DNA of 64,000 nt. It comes from Lachnospiraceae bacterium. GTDB lineage: Bacteria; Bacillota; Clostridia; Lachnospirales; Lachnospiraceae. The DNA lies in NCBI GenBank assembly GCA_017461725.1, contig JAFTXG010000001.1, forward strand, positions 49,984-113,983, read 5' to 3'. The notes below the pieces were generated by a model, which had not been told where the DNA came from, searched no databases, and saw only the letters and a list, made by a program, of their open reading frames with translations. Positions 27,001 to 36,492 of this stretch are shown here, in pieces. Every line of letters begins with the position of its first letter. The stretch's first letter is position 1. The position numbers and the translations under genes were made by a program.

Positions 27001-27834
27001 TTAGTAAAACGGATTCCAGAATCTTCCGCCATTGATAAACATTGCAATCCCGAATACCACCAGCGCCACGCCCGCGCAGGCTGTCAGGCACACGTAATCG
27101 GACTTCTGCATCGGCTTTCTGGCATACCAGGTACGCTTTTTGTGTTTTCCGAAACCGCGCAGATCCATGGCATTGCTGATCACATCGATCCGCTGCAGGG
27201 TGGAAAAGATCAGCGGCACACAGATATTCAGCACATTTTTGATTCGCGTCGAAGTCTTTTCCTTCTTAGACATATCCAGGCCTCTGCTCTGCTGAGCCAA
27301 TGAGATATCATTGTAATCGCGAAGAATATCCGGGAAGTAGCGCAGCGTCAGTGCCACCGCATAGCAGCCCCGATAACTGATCTTCACACCGTTCAGCGAA
27401 GACGCAAACTCGGATGGATTGGTGGTCAGCAAAAAAAGCATGCCCAGCGGGATCACAGAGACATATTTAAACAGCTTGGTCACCTGATACAAAAGCTGCT
27501 CCTGAGTCAGCACATATCGCTCACTGAAGCGAATGATCTCATGGCTGGTGCCGTAAATTTCAGTGCCGTAGGTCGGTGCCAGCAGAAAGGTCAGCACCTG
27601 GTTGAGCAGCAGGAAAGCTGCCACATAGTAGAGCATCATTTTAATCTGTGAGAAGGTAATGCCCGACATTTTAAGGACGGTGAAGGACAATATCAGAATA
27701 CCCAGAATACAGCGGATATCATAGGTGTACATGGAGGCAAAGGTCAGCAGGATAAACCCGATCAGCTTGGTCAGACCGGACAGGTTGTAGACCCAGTTAT
27801 CCCGCTCCACATAGTCAAACAGCTTACTTTTCAT
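27001..27834 (-). CDS. ECF transporter T component
   Basis: Transmembrane coupling subunit, 277 residues, with about five spans. The coupling helix region has ALTLRYFPDILRDY and the AQQSRGLD signature (Ala-Arg-Gly type) plus a related DLRGFG motif further on. Start ATG at 27834 follows GGGAGGTG and overlaps the end of the ATPase gene by 11 bases, so translation is coupled. Confidence 0.9.
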   Translation of the reverse strand: MKSKLFDYVERDNWVYNLSGLTKLIGFILLTFASMYTYDIRCILGILILSFTVLKMSGITFSQIKMMLYYVAAFLLLNQVLTFLLAPTYGTEIYGTSHEIIRFSERYVLTQEQLLYQVTKLFKYVSVIPLGMLFLLTTNPSEFASSLNGVKISYRGCYAVALTLRYFPDILRDYNDISLAQQSRGLDMSKKEKTSTRIKNVLNICVPLIFSTLQRIDVISNAMDLRGFGKHKKRTWYARKPMQKSDYVCLTACAGVALVVFGIAMFINGGRFWNPFY

Positions 27835-29536
27835 GACGGTACACCTCCCTCTCGTAATCGATGAAGTGCTGCACGAAACCGGCGGTATCCTCAATACCGG
27901 CGGCCACCGCCAGATCATAGAGGCTGGTCAATTTGAGGCTGGCTGCCTCCGCGATCTCCCGGTTGGTCAGAATATCCACCGCCGTGCTGTCACCGATCTT
28001 CTTTCCCTCGGAGATAACGATGGCGTGAGGGGTGTACTCCAGCATCAGGTGCATATCGTGGGTGATCATAATGATGGTCACACCCTGATCATTTAAGCTC
28101 TTTAAAAATTCCATGATCTCGGTATAGTGATGATAATCCTGTCCCGCAGTGGGCTCGTCCAGAATCAATACCTTCGGTTCCATAACCAGTATGGAGGCAA
28201 TGGTCACACGCTTTTTCTGTCCGAAGCTGAGCGCAGACACCGGCCACTTCTTAAAGGGAGACAGACCGCAGATCTTCAGCGCCTTATCCACCTTCTCTGC
28301 AATCTCCTCCTCCGGCACACCGCGATTGCGAAGGCCTAAAGCGACCTCATCGTAAATCATGGGCTTACAGAGCATCTGGTTGGGATTCTGCATCACATAG
28401 CCGATCTTTAAGGAACGCTCCTTGATGGTCTCTCCAGCCATGGACTCGCCGGCATACAAAAGCTCGCCCTCATCCTCCTTCACAAAACCGCAAATCACCT
28501 TCGCCAGGGTACTCTTTCCGGCACCGTTGGTTCCGACGATGCTGACCATCTCGCCCTCGCGGATGGCAAAATTAATATTCTGAAGGATTTTCCGCTTCTT
28601 TGTATACTGGAAACTCAAATTTCTGGCCTCCAGAATAGTCGGGCGCTCCTCCCTCGGCGCCGCAATCCTCTGACTCAAATGCCACTCAAGCAGCTGATCC
28701 TTCACCAGATCCAGGCGAAGCGTCTCCATCCGGCCCGCGCGAAGCTCAGGCGTGAGCTTGATGCCCGCATACTTGAGTGCAGTCGCATATAAAGGCTCAC
28801 GGATACCAAGTCCAACCAGCATATCCGACGCGATCAGCTCATCCGGCGTCATGTCCGCCACGATGCGGCCCTCAGATACCACAACAATGCGGTCCACATT
28901 GCGGTAGAGCACGTCCTCCAGACGGTGCTCGATGATCACAACGGTTTTGTTATACTGCTTCTGGATGCGGTCGATCAGGTCAATGGCGGTCTTTCCGGTG
29001 GCCGGGTCAAGGTTTGCCAGCGGCTCGTCGAACAGAAGGACCTCCACGTCGTGAACCATCACCCCGGCAAAGGCAACGCGCTGCTTCTGCCCGCCGGACA
29101 GCTCATAGGGGGATGAACTGAGGAGCCTGCCCATGTCCACCATGTCGGCAACCTTCTGAACGGTCTCCCTCATCTCGTCCTGCGCCATGCAGTCATTTTC
29201 CAGCGCAAAGGCGATATCCTCACCGACGGTCAGTCCAATGAACTGTCCGTCCGAATCCTGCAGTACAGTGCCCACCTTTTTCGAAAGCTTGAAGATGTTT
29301 GCCTCTCTGGTCTCCACGCCGTCGATCTTCACACTTCCCTTGATCTCCCCCTTGTAGGCAAAGGGGATCAATCCGTTGATACAATGACCGAGAGTACTCT
29401 TTCCGCTGCCGGAAGGACCCACAATCAGTACTTTCTCGCCCTCGTAAATTGTCAGATTGATGTCCTGCAGGGTAGGCTCCGCCTGACTGAAATACTGGAA
29501 GCTGAAGTCTTTAAATTGAATCAATGGTTTTTTCAT
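27824..29536 (-). CDS. Fused double ATPase of the ECF transporter
   Basis: 570-residue cytoplasmic protein with two ABC domains in one chain, equivalent to EcfA plus EcfA' (YkoD-like). Walker A: GPSGSGKS at 40-47 and GTNGAGKS at 335-342. Signatures: LSGGQKQR near 146 and LSFGQKKR near 445. Walker B: VLLFDEP and VLILDEP. Energises uptake through the T component encoded next and, presumably, the UPF0397 S component. ATG at 29536 after a GGAGAATGG site. Confidence 0.93.
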   Translation of the reverse strand: MKKPLIQFKDFSFQYFSQAEPTLQDINLTIYEGEKVLIVGPSGSGKSTLGHCINGLIPFAYKGEIKGSVKIDGVETREANIFKLSKKVGTVLQDSDGQFIGLTVGEDIAFALENDCMAQDEMRETVQKVADMVDMGRLLSSSPYELSGGQKQRVAFAGVMVHDVEVLLFDEPLANLDPATGKTAIDLIDRIQKQYNKTVVIIEHRLEDVLYRNVDRIVVVSEGRIVADMTPDELIASDMLVGLGIREPLYATALKYAGIKLTPELRAGRMETLRLDLVKDQLLEWHLSQRIAAPREERPTILEARNLSFQYTKKRKILQNINFAIREGEMVSIVGTNGAGKSTLAKVICGFVKEDEGELLYAGESMAGETIKERSLKIGYVMQNPNQMLCKPMIYDEVALGLRNRGVPEEEIAEKVDKALKICGLSPFKKWPVSALSFGQKKRVTIASILVMEPKVLILDEPTAGQDYHHYTEIMEFLKSLNDQGVTIIMITHDMHLMLEYTPHAIVISEGKKIGDSTAVDILTNREIAEAASLKLTSLYDLAVAAGIEDTAGFVQHFIDYEREVYRHEK

Positions 29537-29610
29537 CTAACCATTCTCCTCTTTATCTCCGTTTGCCGCCTTGTCTGTCCGATTTTTCGGATAATGACTC
29601 TGGCTGAATT

Positions 29611-30468
29611 TTATTCATAAACAATCCTCGGCGCCTTGCGCATGTGGATCTTCCACTTATTTCCGGTACCGATATTGTACGCCTTGGCAAAGCTGCCCTG
29701 ATTGATGGCGACGGCCATGCACTCAAGGCTGTTCATATACACCAGCGGCTCGCCCACATACACGTCGGCAAAGCTGCGGGCATACACCAGAATATTTTTG
29801 TACAGAGTGCGGGTCTCGTTCTCAATGCTGATCTCCACGCGCTGTCCGTAATTAACCCCCAGCTTCTTAAACAGCTCATTGCTGATGTTGGTCCAGAGAC
29901 TGCCGAACCGCACATCCAGCACGTCAATGGTGCCGGTCACCTGCTCGCCGTCAAAGGTCGCCTCCACCACCGAAAGCTCGATAACACTCTCCGCGGGCAC
30001 CTCGGGGCCTACCTGCGAAAAGTCAATCACGCCAGCTGCCAGTCTGGCACCGGTGTAGGCGTATATATCTCTTCCGTGGAAGGTGTAGCTCTCGCCTGAG
30101 TTGGGGAGACGATTCACGGTCTCGTCGATAATCCTGGCCTCCGCAATACCGCACATCCGCTTAATATGAGTCAAGGTACCGTTATCAGGGGTAATCACAT
30201 ACTGTCCCTCGCTGGTCTTCACCGCGATGCTTCGGCGAGTGGAACCAACTCCAGGGTCCACCACGCTGACAAACACACTGCCGGCAGGCCAGTATCTGAC
30301 CGTCTGGATCAGCCGGTAGGATGCCTCCCAGATGTCGTACTGAGTGATTTCATGGGTCAGATCGGAGATCAGCAGGGTCGGGTCAACACTGTAGGCCACA
30401 CCGTACATAGCGGACACTGCGCCGTCGGCGGTTCCAAAATCAGTCTGAAAAATCAATGGTTTTTTCAT
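29611..30468 (-). CDS. SAM hydrolase paralogue (DUF62)
   Basis: 285 residues, first gene of the ECF operon. Same triad as its paralogue at 26121: Asp71 in VVDPGVG, Arg78 in STRRS and His131 in TFHGRDIY. The two proteins are clearly diverged, so they are not a recent tandem duplicate. ATG follows AAAGGAAATGAT. The conserved pairing with an ECF importer suggests that SAM turnover or adenosine is linked to the transported compound; that link is inference. Confidence 0.88.
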   Translation of the reverse strand: MKKPLIFQTDFGTADGAVSAMYGVAYSVDPTLLISDLTHEITQYDIWEASYRLIQTVRYWPAGSVFVSVVDPGVGSTRRSIAVKTSEGQYVITPDNGTLTHIKRMCGIAEARIIDETVNRLPNSGESYTFHGRDIYAYTGARLAAGVIDFSQVGPEVPAESVIELSVVEATFDGEQVTGTIDVLDVRFGSLWTNISNELFKKLGVNYGQRVEISIENETRTLYKNILVYARSFADVYVGEPLVYMNSLECMAVAINQGSFAKAYNIGTGNKWKIHMRKAPRIVYE

Positions 30469-30698
30469 ATCATTTCCTTTCCGTTTCTAATGCGCTCAGC
30501 ATATTATTTCACTCTTTGTCAAGCTGCAGGGGGCTTCCCTCCACCCTTTCCACACAGCATCTCCGGTTTTTCAAACAAAAACGGAGATGATAAGTGTACA
30601 GACAATGCACACTGTCGGGCTGCCATCCATTTAGCCACTCACAGTGCTCCTGTCTCATCCTATCATCCCCTCTTTCATCGGTTACACATCTACATCTA
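30469..30698 (-). promoter_or_regulatory. Intergenic region before the ECF/SAM-hydrolase operon
   Basis: Holds an inverted repeat at 30559-30588, ATCTCCG plus TTTTT pairing with AAAAACGGAGAT around CAAAC, without a T-run, so possibly an operator or RNA structure. TTGACA at minus-strand 30514-30519 has no correctly spaced -10. No gene seen. Confidence 0.3.
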
Positions 30699-30947
30699 TC
30701 AGCAGGCTACAGCCTTTACACGGATCTGGCATCCGCCGTAGTCCGGGAGCGTGATCACATTTTCACCCTCCTCCACTGATTTCGGGAGCTTTCCGTTTAT
30801 CCGGGCTGCCAACAGTCGGAAAGCCTTTTTTTCACTGTCCGCCTCAATGGCCAGCTCAGTGATGTATTTGCTGATATCATAGCGCTCTTCTCTGGACACT
30901 TTGCCCTTTTTTACACTTACTTCCTGAATTTCAAAACGGTAGCTCAT
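30699..30947 (-). CDS. Small conserved-looking protein of unknown function
   Basis: 82 residues beginning MSYRFEIQEVSVKKGK, soluble and charged, no recognised domain. I chose the ATG at 30947 behind GGAGAAGACAA. It starts 38 bases after topA and probably ends that operon. Confidence 0.6.
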   Translation of the reverse strand: MSYRFEIQEVSVKKGKVSREERYDISKYITELAIEADSEKKAFRLLAARINGKLPKSVEEGENVITLPDYGGCQIRVKAVAC

Positions 30948-30985
30948 TTGTCTTCTCCATTGCAAAACATACTATAGGGAGCCTA

Positions 30986-33067
30986 TCACGATTTCTCCCG
31001 TTTGTCAACCACTGTGCGGCACTCTTCGTTAGAACAGATCAATTTATCCCCTCTTTCGGTCATATAACTGCCACACTGAGGACATTTTTCCTCGGACGGC
31101 TTCTGCCAGGAGATGAAATCACACTCCGGGCTGTGCTCACAGCTGAAAAACCGGCGGCCCTTTTTGCTCTTGCGGATAATCACCTCTCCGCCACATTTGG
31201 GACACCTCACACCGGCCTTCTCCAGCAGAGGCTTCGTATTGTGACACTCCGGGAATCCGGGACAAGCCAGGAATTTGCCGTGGGGGCCGTACTTGATGAC
31301 CATATTGCGGCCACAGTTCTCACAGATCTCCTCGGTCTCCTCGTCCTTCACGATCACGTTAGCCAGCTCTTCCTTCGCCGTCTCCACCGCTTCCTTCAAA
31401 TCCGGATAGAAATTGCTGACGATCACCTTCCAGTCGATCTCTCCCTCGGCAACCTTATCAAGCAATGCCTCCAGATTTGCGGTAAAGCTGATGTCCACAA
31501 TGGTGGGGAAGGCTTCCTTCATCATATTATTCACCACATCGCCCAGATCAGTGACAAAAATATTTTTTCCTTCCTTGGCAATGTATCTTCTCGCCAGGAG
31601 AAGAGTGATGGTCGGCGCATAGGTACTGGGACGTCCGATGCCCTGCTCCTCCAGTGCGCGAACCAGCGTGGCCTCGGTAAAGTGGGCCGGCGGTTGGGTA
31701 AAGTGCTGCTCAGGGGCAGTCTCCAGCAAGGTGAGCACCGTATCCCTGGTCAGGCCCTTAGTCATAAGGCCTGCCTCGCCGTCCTTCTTCTCCTCGTCCG
31801 CATAGACGGACAGGTATCCGTCAAAGCGCACTTTGGACGCTGCCGCTGTGAACAGATACTCTCCCGCACTGATTTTCACTGACATAGTATCATATACCGC
31901 AGCGGACATCCGACTGGCGGCAAACCGCTGCCAGATCAGCTGATACAGGCGGAATAAATCTCTGGTCAAAGACACCTTGAGCTGCGCCGGTGTCCATGCA
32001 ATATTCGTCGGGCGGATCGCCTCGTGAGCATCCTGAATCTTTGCGCCCGACTTTTTTTCACCGCTTGTGGGTGCTACATAGTTATCTCCATAGTTTTCTG
32101 CAATATACGCTCTCGCTGCACCGTCTGCCTCCTCCGACACACGGGTAGAATCGGTACGCAGGTAGGTGATCACACCGACGGTACCGTGACCCTTGATCTC
32201 CACGCCCTCGTAAAGCTGTTGGGCAAGACGCATGGTCTTTTGGGTGGAAAAATTCAGATGAGTCGCAGCCTCCTGCCGCAGTGTGCTGGTGGTGAAGGGA
32301 AGCGGCGGCTTTTTGGTGCGCTCGCCGGGGCGAATCTCCTGAATCTTGAAGCTCTCCTCCGCGATCGCGCCCAGGATCTCGTCCATGCGCTCGCGGCTGG
32401 TCACCGTCTCCTTACCATCCTTATTTCCGTAATATTTTACTTTCAGCGGTTTTTTCTCCCCATCACAGGAGAGATCCGCCTCGAGGCTCCAGTACTCCTG
32501 GGGAATGAACGCATCAATCTCCGCCTCGCGGTCACAAATTATCCGCAGTGCCGCCGACTGCACACGGCCTGCACTCAAGCCTCTCTTGATCTTGTCCCAC
32601 AAAACGGGGCTGATCTCATATCCCACCATGCGGTCCAGCATACGTCTGGCCTGCTGGGCATCCACCAGATTCATATCAATCTCTCGGGGAGCCTTTAAGG
32701 AGGCCTTCACCGCATTTTTCGTGATCTCATTGAAGGTAATGCGGGCCACCTGCTTATCCTGCTCCTGCATTTTCAGGGCGTGATAAAGATGCCAGGAAAT
32801 CGCCTCTCCCTCGCGGTCCGGGTCAGTGGCCAGATAGACCTTATCTGCCTTCTTCATCTTCCTGCGAAGATTGCTTAAGACATCGCCTTTTCCGCGGATC
32901 GTGATATACTTCGGCTCATAATCGTGCTCCACATCAATCCCCAATTGACTCTTTGGCATATCACGCACATGTCCGTTGGACGCCTCCACATCATAGTTTG
33001 CCCCCAAAAACTTTTTGATGGTTTTTACTTTTGCGGGGGACTCCACAATTACCAGATACTTTGCCAT
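30986..33067 (-). CDS. topA: DNA topoisomerase I
   Basis: Type IA topoisomerase relaxing negative supercoils. 693 residues. The N-terminal Toprim domain (VIVESPAKVKTIKKFL, then DPDREGEAISWH near residue 83) binds magnesium; the active-site Tyr is in GVITYLRTDSTR near residue 305. Three C-terminal zinc ribbons follow: CENCG...CPGFPEC, CPKCG...CEHSPEC and CPQCG...CSNEEC. Starts nine bases after dprA in a comM-dprA-topA cluster, a common Firmicutes order. Confidence 0.97.
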   Translation of the reverse strand: MAKYLVIVESPAKVKTIKKFLGANYDVEASNGHVRDMPKSQLGIDVEHDYEPKYITIRGKGDVLSNLRRKMKKADKVYLATDPDREGEAISWHLYHALKMQEQDKQVARITFNEITKNAVKASLKAPREIDMNLVDAQQARRMLDRMVGYEISPVLWDKIKRGLSAGRVQSAALRIICDREAEIDAFIPQEYWSLEADLSCDGEKKPLKVKYYGNKDGKETVTSRERMDEILGAIAEESFKIQEIRPGERTKKPPLPFTTSTLRQEAATHLNFSTQKTMRLAQQLYEGVEIKGHGTVGVITYLRTDSTRVSEEADGAARAYIAENYGDNYVAPTSGEKKSGAKIQDAHEAIRPTNIAWTPAQLKVSLTRDLFRLYQLIWQRFAASRMSAAVYDTMSVKISAGEYLFTAAASKVRFDGYLSVYADEEKKDGEAGLMTKGLTRDTVLTLLETAPEQHFTQPPAHFTEATLVRALEEQGIGRPSTYAPTITLLLARRYIAKEGKNIFVTDLGDVVNNMMKEAFPTIVDISFTANLEALLDKVAEGEIDWKVIVSNFYPDLKEAVETAKEELANVIVKDEETEEICENCGRNMVIKYGPHGKFLACPGFPECHNTKPLLEKAGVRCPKCGGEVIIRKSKKGRRFFSCEHSPECDFISWQKPSEEKCPQCGSYMTERGDKLICSNEECRTVVDKREKS

Positions 33068-33076
33068 GTTATCTCC

Positions 33077-34171
33077 TTATGTCAGTCGCTTCACATACTC
33101 ATTTACCCCAGCCCTGACAATAACTCCTTTTAATTCCAGTGTGAGCAGTGCCTCCATCGCCTGCGGCAACGAAACGCCTGCCTCCAAAACAATCTGCTCC
33201 AGATGTTTTGGCACCAGACCAAGGCAACTATACACTGTTTTTTCCAAAGACGCAAGACTCTCCCGGGTTTTTTTCTCAATTTTTTTGCTAATTTCACCGA
33301 ATTTTCCCAGAATATTCAAAATATCCTCCGTGTCCTGAACAAGAAAGGCTCCGGACTGAATGAGCCGGTTACATCCCTCGCTGAGCCCATCGCCCACCCG
33401 GCCCGGCACCGCACCGATATCCTTTCCCTGTTCCAGGGCATAATCGGTGGTGATCAGGGTTCCGCTCTTCTTCCTGGCCTCCACCACCACCAGACAATCC
33501 GCCAGTCCGCTGATGATCCGATTTCTCGGCGGAAACTGGATCGCCAGGGGAGGCCTGCCCACCGGATATTCGGAAATCAGGCCGCCTTTTTCCAGAAGTG
33601 CAGAAAACAGTCCGGCATTCTCCGGCGGATAGACGATATCCACACCGCTGCCCAACACGCCAAAGCTGGCTCCGCCGGCCTGCAGCGCCGCCCACTGGCT
33701 GATCCCGTCGATTCCCGCCGCCGCCCCGCTGATGATCTGCACACCGGCCTCGGCCAGCTCTCTGCCGAATTTTTCCGCCAGCGCCCTGCCGTAGCTGCTG
33801 CACTTTCTGGCTCCAACGATAGCCACCGACAGCTGATCCGGATCCGGCAGTTTTCCCCGCACATAGATACCGTAAGGCTGTCCGGAATACAGCCTTAATT
33901 TCTCCGGATAGTCCTCGTCCCATCGGGTAATAAACCTTATGCCGGCCGCCTCCTCTCTATGATACTGTTCCCTGAATCCGGCCCAATTTTTTTGCATGGT
34001 TTTCCACTTTCTGATCTGCTCCCCGGAAAAGCATCCGACCCGCTGTAATCCCGTTTCTTCTATATTATATATGGCGGCAATGGAACCCTCCACCTCCAGC
34101 ATCCGGTCAAATTTGTCCGCCGTCAGAAAGCTTAAATGGCTCAGGCTGTAGAGCATCTCTTTTTCGGTCAT
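33077..34171 (-). CDS. dprA: DNA-processing protein A
   Basis: RecA loader for incoming single-stranded DNA during transformation. 364 residues. The Rossmann core spans about 85-300: VAIVGARKCSSYGRALAEKF, ISGAAAGIDGISQWAAL, GSGVDIVYPPEN and FPPRNRIISGLADCLVVVEA. A short winged-helix-like C-terminal domain follows. Located between comM and topA. Confidence 0.94.
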   Translation of the reverse strand: MTEKEMLYSLSHLSFLTADKFDRMLEVEGSIAAIYNIEETGLQRVGCFSGEQIRKWKTMQKNWAGFREQYHREEAAGIRFITRWDEDYPEKLRLYSGQPYGIYVRGKLPDPDQLSVAIVGARKCSSYGRALAEKFGRELAEAGVQIISGAAAGIDGISQWAALQAGGASFGVLGSGVDIVYPPENAGLFSALLEKGGLISEYPVGRPPLAIQFPPRNRIISGLADCLVVVEARKKSGTLITTDYALEQGKDIGAVPGRVGDGLSEGCNRLIQSGAFLVQDTEDILNILGKFGEISKKIEKKTRESLASLEKTVYSCLGLVPKHLEQIVLEAGVSLPQAMEALLTLELKGVIVRAGVNEYVKRLT

Positions 34172-34293
34172 CTCCCGTCCCCCTCACTTTGTTCATTAAT
34201 TTGTCTGTCTCCACATTGATTCCACAGACTGAGACCGATTTATCGGCATATTCCCCATCACCTCCGGCTTCTTCTAAATCAGCTTCATCCGGG

Positions 34294-36201
34294 TCAGTCT
34301 CCTCTCCTATGCGGCGGCTCGCTCCCCCAGAATTTCTCCTCCACGCCGCGATAGCACACCGCCTCCCCCAGATGGGGAAGTCCGATCTCCTCCTCGCCGG
34401 CCAGATCTGCAATAGTCCGCGCCACGCGGAGAATCCGGTGATACCCTCTGGCACTCAGGTGCATCTGTTCAAAAATCTGCCGCATCATCCGCTCCTCCTT
34501 CTCCCCCAGCCGACAATATTTCCCGATCTCACTGGCCGGGATCTTACTGTTGAATCGGATATTCGTCCCGGCAAACCGCATCCGCTGCAGAGCTCTGGCA
34601 GACTCCACCCGCTTTCGGATGTCGGCGGAGGATTCATTTTTTCTGGTCATTCTGCCCGTTCTCTCTGCTTCATCAAGCTTCCCCACTGTCTCTTTCTGCA
34701 GTTCCACCGCCCTCTGCATATCCCCAACTCCCCTAAGCTCCTCGTAGGACACTCTGGGTGCCTCCACACAGATATCCATCCGGTCCAGGATGGGGCGGCT
34801 GATGTGGCTCAGATATCGATGGATCTCCCGCTCACCGCAATTGCAGGTATTCCGATCCGGGTAATAACCACAGGGGCAGGGGTTCATGGCCGCCACCACC
34901 ATCATATCCGCCGGAAACTCCCAGGAAGCCTGCAACCTGGACACGGTGATCTTCCCCTCCTCCAGCGGCTGCCGCAGCGCCTCCAGCGTGTATCGATTGA
35001 ACTCCGGCAGCTCGTCCAGAAACAATACCCCGCCGTGGGCCAGTGAGATTTCCCCCGGCTTCGGCACCCTGCCGCCACCGATCAGCGCAGTGGGCGGAAC
35101 CGTATGGTGCGGAGCGCGAAAGGGACGTCTGGTCATCAGTGCCGCCCCCGGCGGGAGCTGACCGCAGATACTGTGGAGCTTGGTGATCTCAATCTGCTCC
35201 TCACGGGTCAATCCCGGCAAAATGGTGGGAATGCGGCTGGCAATCATGGTCTTTCCCGATCCGGGCGGACCGATCAGAAGGAGATTGTGCATGCCAGCGG
35301 CAGCCACCTCCGCGGCGCGTCGAACCACAGCCTGGCCACTGACCTCACAGAAATCAGGCTCACGTCTGCTGATGTCGATCACGCTTCCGCCCCTGTGACG
35401 TTTTCCTGCTTCCTCGGTCGGTATTGTTTCCGATTTCATTTTCTGTTTCGTTTCCTGCTTCGTTTTGTGTTTCGATTCCTGTTTCGCTTCCTGTTGTGGC
35501 TCTTGTCCTGTTTTCCGCTTTGCTTCCTCTTTCCCTGTCTGTATCACCCCCTTATTGTCCTCACTGCTTACCATCTCCGGTTCCGTTCCCCCACCGATGT
35601 CAACAATGATTTCTTCCCAATTTTCCTCATCCATTCTCCCGAAAACATCACCGCCCTGTTCCATCTCCCGGTTATACCGGCCAATCTCCTCCGGATAATT
35701 CATCCACTGGATCACCTGCAGCAGATCCCCCGCCCCAAGAGCCTGAATCTCACTGATCACCGCCGCCTCCTCGCGGTTTTCCCGTGCTGAGACCACCCGC
35801 TTAAAGCCCTCCTTTCTCGCCTGATCGGAGAGGGAGAGAACGCCCCTCACCGGACGGACGCTTCCATCCAGACTCAGCTCACCCACGAACACCGTATGTT
35901 CCAGAACCTCATCCCGCACAATACCCATGGCCGCCAGCACCGCCACCGCGATGGGCAGATCAAAGCCACAGCCCTCCTTCCGCACGTTGGCCGGTGACAG
36001 ATTGACCGTTATCCGTTTAGCCGGCAGCGAAAAACCGAGATTTTTCAGCGCAGTTTTCACCCGCTCTCTGGCCTCCCGGACCTCCTGCGTCAAGGTGCCG
36101 ACCATGTCAAAGCAGGGCAGACCGTCACTCATGTCCACCTCCACTTCGACAATGTAAGCCTCCACGCCCGAAATACCCGCGCTGAATACACGTTTGAACA
36201 T
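34294..36201 (-). CDS. comM: YifB/ComM-type Mg-chelatase-like AAA+ ATPase with repeat insertion
   Basis: Hexameric helicase-like ATPase thought to extend heteroduplex during transformation. 635 residues, about 120 more than usual. N-terminal S5-like domain (1-170); AAA+ core from about 285 with Walker A GPPGSGKT (311-318), a GVLFLDELPEF Walker B and four-Cys finger region CPCGYYPDRNTCNCG. Residues about 171-272 are an insertion rich in Lys, Gln, Glu and Thr, encoded partly by 12-bp repeats. Followed after 122 bases by dprA. Confidence 0.93.
   Translation of the reverse strand: MFKRVFSAGISGVEAYIVEVEVDMSDGLPCFDMVGTLTQEVREARERVKTALKNLGFSLPAKRITVNLSPANVRKEGCGFDLPIAVAVLAAMGIVRDEVLEHTVFVGELSLDGSVRPVRGVLSLSDQARKEGFKRVVSARENREEAAVISEIQALGAGDLLQVIQWMNYPEEIGRYNREMEQGGDVFGRMDEENWEEIIVDIGGGTEPEMVSSEDNKGVIQTGKEEAKRKTGQEPQQEAKQESKHKTKQETKQKMKSETIPTEEAGKRHRGGSVIDISRREPDFCEVSGQAVVRRAAEVAAAGMHNLLLIGPPGSGKTMIASRIPTILPGLTREEQIEITKLHSICGQLPPGAALMTRRPFRAPHHTVPPTALIGGGRVPKPGEISLAHGGVLFLDELPEFNRYTLEALRQPLEEGKITVSRLQASWEFPADMMVVAAMNPCPCGYYPDRNTCNCGEREIHRYLSHISRPILDRMDICVEAPRVSYEELRGVGDMQRAVELQKETVGKLDEAERTGRMTRKNESSADIRKRVESARALQRMRFAGTNIRFNSKIPASEIGKYCRLGEKEERMMRQIFEQMHLSARGYHRILRVARTIADLAGEEEIGLPHLGEAVCYRGVEEKFWGSEPPHRRGD
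35444..35515. repeat. 12-bp tandem repeats inside comM
   Basis: Six consecutive degenerate 12-base units, such as TGTTTCGTTTCC and TGTTTCGATTCC, in frame with comM. They encode a four-residue Lys/Gln/Glu-rich period (QEAK, QESK, QETK) in the inserted linker. Confidence 0.75.
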
Positions 36202-36401
36202 AAACTTCCCCCTTATTCATTTGATTTGTTCACACTGCTTTGTGCAATGCTCATCCGAAGTATTTTTCCGCGCAATAATAACGCCTTCACCATGCTCCGT
36301 TTGCCAGGAAATGCACATGACTGAAATTATCGCCGTTTTCTCTGGAAATTTTCCGAAATCAGAATCTGAAAATAACATCGTAGAAGATAGAAATGTGCAG
36401 C

Positions 36402-36448
36402 AAAAAGCCACTGTTTGCATCATAACACACAGTGGCATATTTTGTCAA
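36402..36448 (-). promoter_or_regulatory. glsA terminator overlapping the comM operon promoter
   Basis: Promoter: TTGACA (36443-36448), 18 bases, TATGAT (36419-36424). Terminator: GCCACTGT/ACAGTGGC stem (36407-36436) with TTTTT on the minus strand (36402-36406). The -10 lies in the terminator loop, so comM transcripts start beyond the upstream arm. The following 210 bases to comM contain no convincing gene. Confidence 0.65.
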
Positions 36449-36492
36449 TTTCTGTTTTTTGCTGCTGTTTTTAATTTGATATTGCTGCCAAC

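Noticed and set aside
26121..30468. Fluorinase or chlorinase function for the DUF62 proteins
   Set aside because: Both proteins keep the Asp-Arg-His triad of SAM hydrolases and sit with an ECF importer, not a halometabolite cluster.
34107..34454. 115-codon frame between comM and dprA
   Set aside because: Overlaps both genes in another frame, with no motif or ribosome site.
36217..36438. 73-codon Cys-containing frame in the comM leader
   Set aside because: Starts upstream of the predicted transcription start and lacks a ribosome site; treated as untranslated leader.
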